Shown here in pieces: positions 7,310 to 9,722 of a DNA stretch of 9,722 bases; positions within the stretch are counted from its first letter, which is position 1; each line of letters begins with the position of its first letter. Below the pieces are notes generated by a model. That model was not told the DNA's origin and ran no database searches. It saw nothing but the letters and a program-made list of their open reading frames with translations. The stretch covers positions 1-9,722 of the forward strand of contig SKVC01000056.1 of NCBI GenBank assembly GCA_007129655.1, read 5' to 3'. Position numbers and translations under genes: made by a program. Source of the DNA: Thermoplasmata archaeon (GTDB taxonomy: Archaea; Thermoplasmatota; Thermoplasmata; Halarchaeoplasmatales; Halarchaeoplasmataceae).

Positions 7310-7758
7310 CCTATATGGAAAAAGACGCCTTTGCAAGCAAGATAGTTTACTTCAGCCATCCTGTGTTCTCACATCGTACTAAGACTGAACGAAGGTGTAT
7401 GAAGATATTGAAGAAACTAAACCCTAAAGAAGTCATCAATCCTGCCAATTTGGGATTGAGACACGATATAGAAGAGCAGATCAACCGCTCGGATGCAATT
7501 GTAGGGATGGCGGTTTCAGGTAAATTCACATATGTTGTTGGGAAGGAACTCGAACTGGCTGAGGAAAGAGGTGCCGAGCTGTTCACTTTGATGGTAGAAA
7601 ACAAAAATGATATCGGTCCCTTGGTCGAAGGTGTGCCTAAAGAAATAGTTCATCTATCGCAAGAAGAGTCTAAGGAATTCGTCGAGCGGATGATCACCGG
7701 AGACTTGCGGGAGTCGATACTCAGTCTTTTTATCGGTAATCTTGGCAGACGATTTTAA
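7306..7758 (+). CDS. Small cytosolic protein resembling the nucleoside 2-deoxyribosyltransferase fold
   Basis: This 150-residue protein has no signal peptide or membrane segment. The pattern fits the nucleoside 2-deoxyribosyltransferase (NDT)/TIR-like Rossmannoid fold: first strand KIVYFSHPVF (12-21), where NDT-like proteins have an IYLAGPVF-type strand; an INPANLG turn (44-50); INRSDAIVGM (59-68), equivalent to the sDaiva strand; and VVGKELELAEERGAELF (77-93), the position of the GT-x-x-E motif carrying the catalytic glutamate in NDTs. E81 or E83 could be that residue. The C-terminal part (about 110-150) is helical. The ATG overlaps the upstream TGA as ATGA, so translation is probably coupled to the membrane protein. 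Fold assignment is by motif reading only; enzymatic activity, substrate or a signalling role is unproven. Confidence 0.8.
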   Translation: MTYMEKDAFASKIVYFSHPVFSHRTKTERRCMKILKKLNPKEVINPANLGLRHDIEEQINRSDAIVGMAVSGKFTYVVGKELELAEERGAELFTLMVENKNDIGPLVEGVPKEIVHLSQEESKEFVERMITGDLRESILSLFIGNLGRRF

Positions 7759-7805
7759 GAGTGAATAAATACAAAATTAAAACAGAGTTTCTACGTTTGT
7801 AGATT

Positions 7806-7836
7806 AAAAAAATTAAAAAAAGAAAAAGGGTTTTGA
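7806..7836 (-). terminator. Archaeal poly-T terminator after the convergent surface-protein gene
   Basis: Read on the minus strand, TCAAAACCC then T5-C-T7-AA-T7 starts 11 nt after the TGA stop of the surface-protein gene. It is base-for-base the same as the terminator at 1963-1993. The remainder of the convergent gap (7759-7805) has no plus-strand T-run, so I see no clear terminator for the small gene pair; only a 5-bp hairpin at 7790-7803. Confidence 0.75.
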
Positions 7837-7847
7837 GTTGTTGGTAT

Positions 7848-9722
7848 TCAGAGTTCTTCGTCGTCGAATAGAGGTTCTTCCTCTTCTTCTTCAAAGAGTT
7901 CTTCTTCCTCTTCGAATAGAGGTTCTTCTTCCTCTTCTTCAAAGAGTTCTTCTTCCTCTTCGAATAGAGGTTCTTCCTCTTCTTCCTCAAAGAGATCTTC
8001 TTCCTCTTCTTCATCAACTTCCTCGGCAGGCTTCTTCTTCATCATCATTACAACCACTACGATTATAATGAGGATCAGTACAGCCAATCCACCGATTAGT
8101 GCCATAGACATACCTGGTTCCGCCTCATCCGGTGCCTCTCCGATTTCCAGATCAATCTCTCCGGAAGATTCTCCGGTGAACGTACCGGTTACGTCTTCTT
8201 CAAGATCCGGGTGAGAGATGGTGTATGTGAACGTAGTTCCGGATGGATCGAAGTCCAACTCGAAGGTGTACATACCGTAAACACCAGATGTTTCAGTCTG
8301 CTCCGAATTCCACGATATAGTCACTGTAGCGTCGTTTATGAACTTACCCGCTCTGTTCTTGAGAGGTCCGACAGTTACTTCGTACTCATCGGGAACTTGT
8401 TCCATGTGTATCGTGTCACCTATTACGTATTCCTCTACCGTTACGGCGTAATAATCCGCATGAGAGAGTTCTACGTGATAGGAGTCTATGTCTGTTGGGT
8501 CGAATGGTAATAGTCCGACGAATTCTGCTCTACCTGTATCGTCCGTGACACCTTGTCCAGTCCACTCATCCACTGTAACGGTAACAGATACGCCGTCGAT
8601 CGGTGTCTCTGTATCCTGGTCCACAACAGGTCCGATCGTGAATGCCCTATCGGACATTACTATCGGTCCGGTGTCTGAACCTGAGAATGTTATGGTTCTG
8701 CGCATATACTCTTCGTGTGTCAAGACAACTGTGAATTCCCAATCATACGGGTTTTCATCGAAGGTGAACACTACACGTCCGTTAGTCCCTGTAACTCCTT
8801 CTATAGGTTCGCCATTCCAAGACAGTACTACATCGACGCCGGGTATATCAACACCATCAACGTTACGTACAGGTCCGATGGTGACGTCCCATTCGGTAGC
8901 TGCTGTTAGTGTTATGGTTGTATTTAAACCGGTGAACGTTGTTGTTTCTGCTTGGTAGTCTACGTGAGAAGCAGATGCCGTGTAAGACATGTTTTCCGGT
9001 ACATCAGTGTGTACAACACCAGATACAGAATATACGACGAATACTGCGTGTCCATTAGCGTCTGTTTCTTCAGCACCAGAGTATCCAAGGTCTCCGCTCA
9101 GCGAAACGCTTGCATCGGCTATCGGATCCTCATCGACATCGAGAACAGTTATTGTAACTTCTACCTGTATATCTACTACATGGCTGGTAGCAGCTGTTTC
9201 ATCGTTGCCGTCAACGATAGTCAGTGCGATAGTTCTCGGTCCTACCGTATCGAAATCGATGACAAGCGTGTTTGCATCATCGCCAACTTCTACGCCGTCG
9301 GCTGTCCATGTATAACTGACTGCGGTACCGTCTACATCGGCTTCGAAGGTTCCTTCAACACCGACCATCAATTCTGCGGGACCATCTATTGCTACTGTAC
9401 TCTTAGTGGAGAATCCAACTATCTCTCCAGTGCCGATCTCTTCATCATCTGCATCCAAGAGTACTGCCCGGAACACATAATCTTTGTATGCGTCGAGTTC
9501 CGTTACGGTATGGCTGTGGGTTTCGTTCCCTGCGCCATAGGACACGTTGCTGCCTACTGCCATCTCCATATCCGTTTCATCTGTTCCGAATAAGAAGTAT
9601 GCAGTCGCGTTTTCGTGTGTAGTCATGTTGAAACGCATGTTCAATGTGGCCGAATCCGCTGTTATTCCGGTTGCAGGTAATGTTGTTACCTCGCTCAGTG
9701 TTGTAAAGTTGAGTGTGTAGCC
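7848..9722 (-). CDS. Large cell-surface protein: FnIII-like, PKD-like and beta-sandwich repeats, TM anchor, acidic repeat tail (N-terminus outside window)
   Basis: The frame stays open to the window edge, so the start is beyond 9722; 624 residues are visible. Residues 1-106 read like an FnIII domain, with VTTLPATGITADSATLN near 15-31. A PKD-like domain with SYTWTADG follows (about 112-188). Then come four related units of about 82-91 residues (starting near 187, 277, 360 and 447). Each pairs a hydrophobic first strand (TIGPV, TIGPVV, TVGPL in the last three) with a later SH-x-DY-like strand, as in carboxypeptidase-regulatory or CnaB-like domains. Six or more N-x-S/T sequons suggest an external position. 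One helix (about 539-560) ends in MMMKKK, placing the C-terminus inside. The last 60 residues are almost all Glu with LF and PLF insertions. The role is probably surface adhesion, envelope structure or ligand binding; this is not shown. Confidence 0.88.
   Translation of the reverse strand, partial: GYTLNFTTLSEVTTLPATGITADSATLNMRFNMTTHENATAYFLFGTDETDMEMAVGSNVSYGAGNETHSHTVTELDAYKDYVFRAVLLDADDEEIGTGEIVGFSTKSTVAIDGPAELMVGVEGTFEADVDGTAVSYTWTADGVEVGDDANTLVIDFDTVGPRTIALTIVDGNDETAATSHVVDIQVEVTITVLDVDEDPIADASVSLSGDLGYSGAEETDANGHAVFVVYSVSGVVHTDVPENMSYTASASHVDYQAETTTFTGLNTTITLTAATEWDVTIGPVRNVDGVDIPGVDVVLSWNGEPIEGVTGTNGRVVFTFDENPYDWEFTVVLTHEEYMRRTITFSGSDTGPIVMSDRAFTIGPVVDQDTETPIDGVSVTVTVDEWTGQGVTDDTGRAEFVGLLPFDPTDIDSYHVELSHADYYAVTVEEYVIGDTIHMEQVPDEYEVTVGPLKNRAGKFINDATVTISWNSEQTETSGVYGMYTFELDFDPSGTTFTYTISHPDLEEDVTGTFTGESSGEIDLEIGEAPDEAEPGMSMALIGGLAVLILIIIVVVVMMMKKKPAEEVDEEEEEDLFEEEEEEPLFEEEEELFEEEEEEPLFEEEEELFEEEEEEPLFDDEEL
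7866..8009 (-). repeat. Three 48-bp tandem repeats encoding an acidic 16-residue unit
   Basis: GAATAGAGG on the plus strand recurs at 7866, 7914 and 7962, exactly 48 bases apart. Each unit encodes EEEEELFEEEEEEPLF or a near copy. Units 1 and 2 differ at two bases, both synonymous. Unit 3 differs from unit 1 at two bases, one of which changes Glu to Asp. The repeat lies wholly inside the reading frame, in the cytoplasmic tail. Confidence 0.93.

Noticed and set aside
7790..7803. Hairpin TCTAC-GTTT-GTAGA between the convergent genes
   Set aside because: The stem is only 5 bp and is followed by A-rich rather than T-rich sequence on the plus strand, so it is not a convincing terminator for the small gene pair.
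7866..8009. Direct repeats considered as a CRISPR array or regulatory iterons
   Set aside because: The units are contiguous with no spacers, keep the reading frame exactly, and differ mainly at synonymous positions, so coding explains them.
7730..8068. Lys/Arg-rich (minus strand) or Leu/Arg-rich (plus strand) repetitive open frames
   Set aside because: They arise from reading the GAA/GAG repeat of the acidic tail in the wrong frame or on the wrong strand.
8952..9593. Plus-strand open frame of 213 codons opposite the surface protein
   Set aside because: The minus-strand frame shows FnIII-like and PKD-like domains and continues beyond the window; the plus-strand product is a low-complexity Cys/Tyr-rich shadow.

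Overview
The window looks archaeal and most likely euryarchaeal, plausibly a Thermoplasmatota-type lineage. The evidence is poly-T transcription ends, TATA boxes about 32 nt upstream of start codons that lack a Shine-Dalgarno sequence, GGTGA-type Shine-Dalgarno sites inside the operon, a PGF-CTERM-like tail on a surface lipoprotein-type binding protein, and many N-glycosylation sequons in predicted ectodomains. The lineage is an inference; no rRNA or other phylogenetic marker is present.

Layout. Positions 1-1955 (+) hold the 3' part of a large extracellular solute-binding protein of the peptide/oligosaccharide (SBP_bac_5) class. It has two C-terminal beta-sandwich domains and a PGF-CTERM-like anchor, and is followed by a poly-T terminator. 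Positions 2106-6667 (+) are a four-gene Opp/Dpp-type ABC importer operon: permease B, permease C with a roughly 200-residue inserted external domain, and the ATPases D and F, both with the four-cysteine C-terminal motif linked to an iron-sulfur cluster. A TATA-box promoter sits between the binding-protein gene and the operon. Positions 6707-7758 (+) are two small overlapping genes: a membrane protein with two transmembrane segments and a sequon-rich ectodomain, and a cytosolic protein resembling the nucleoside 2-deoxyribosyltransferase fold. Positions 7848-9722 (-) converge on them and encode the C-terminal 624 residues of a large cell-surface protein: FnIII-like, PKD-like and four related beta-sandwich repeats, one membrane helix, then an acidic cytoplasmic tail built from a 48-bp tandem repeat.

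How it works together. The anchored binding protein would capture peptides or oligosaccharides outside the membrane and hand them to the BC permease, driven by the D and F ATPases. The binding protein is terminated separately from the importer operon, which would allow the two to be expressed at different levels. The roles of the small gene pair and of the convergent surface protein are unknown.

The most notable non-coding signal is an exact 31-nt match between the terminator after the binding-protein gene (+) and the one after the convergent surface-protein gene (-), each starting within 12 nt of the stop codon. I see no tRNA, rRNA, CRISPR array, insertion sequence or complete phage/defence cassette. 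No stretch over 300 bases lacks a gene.
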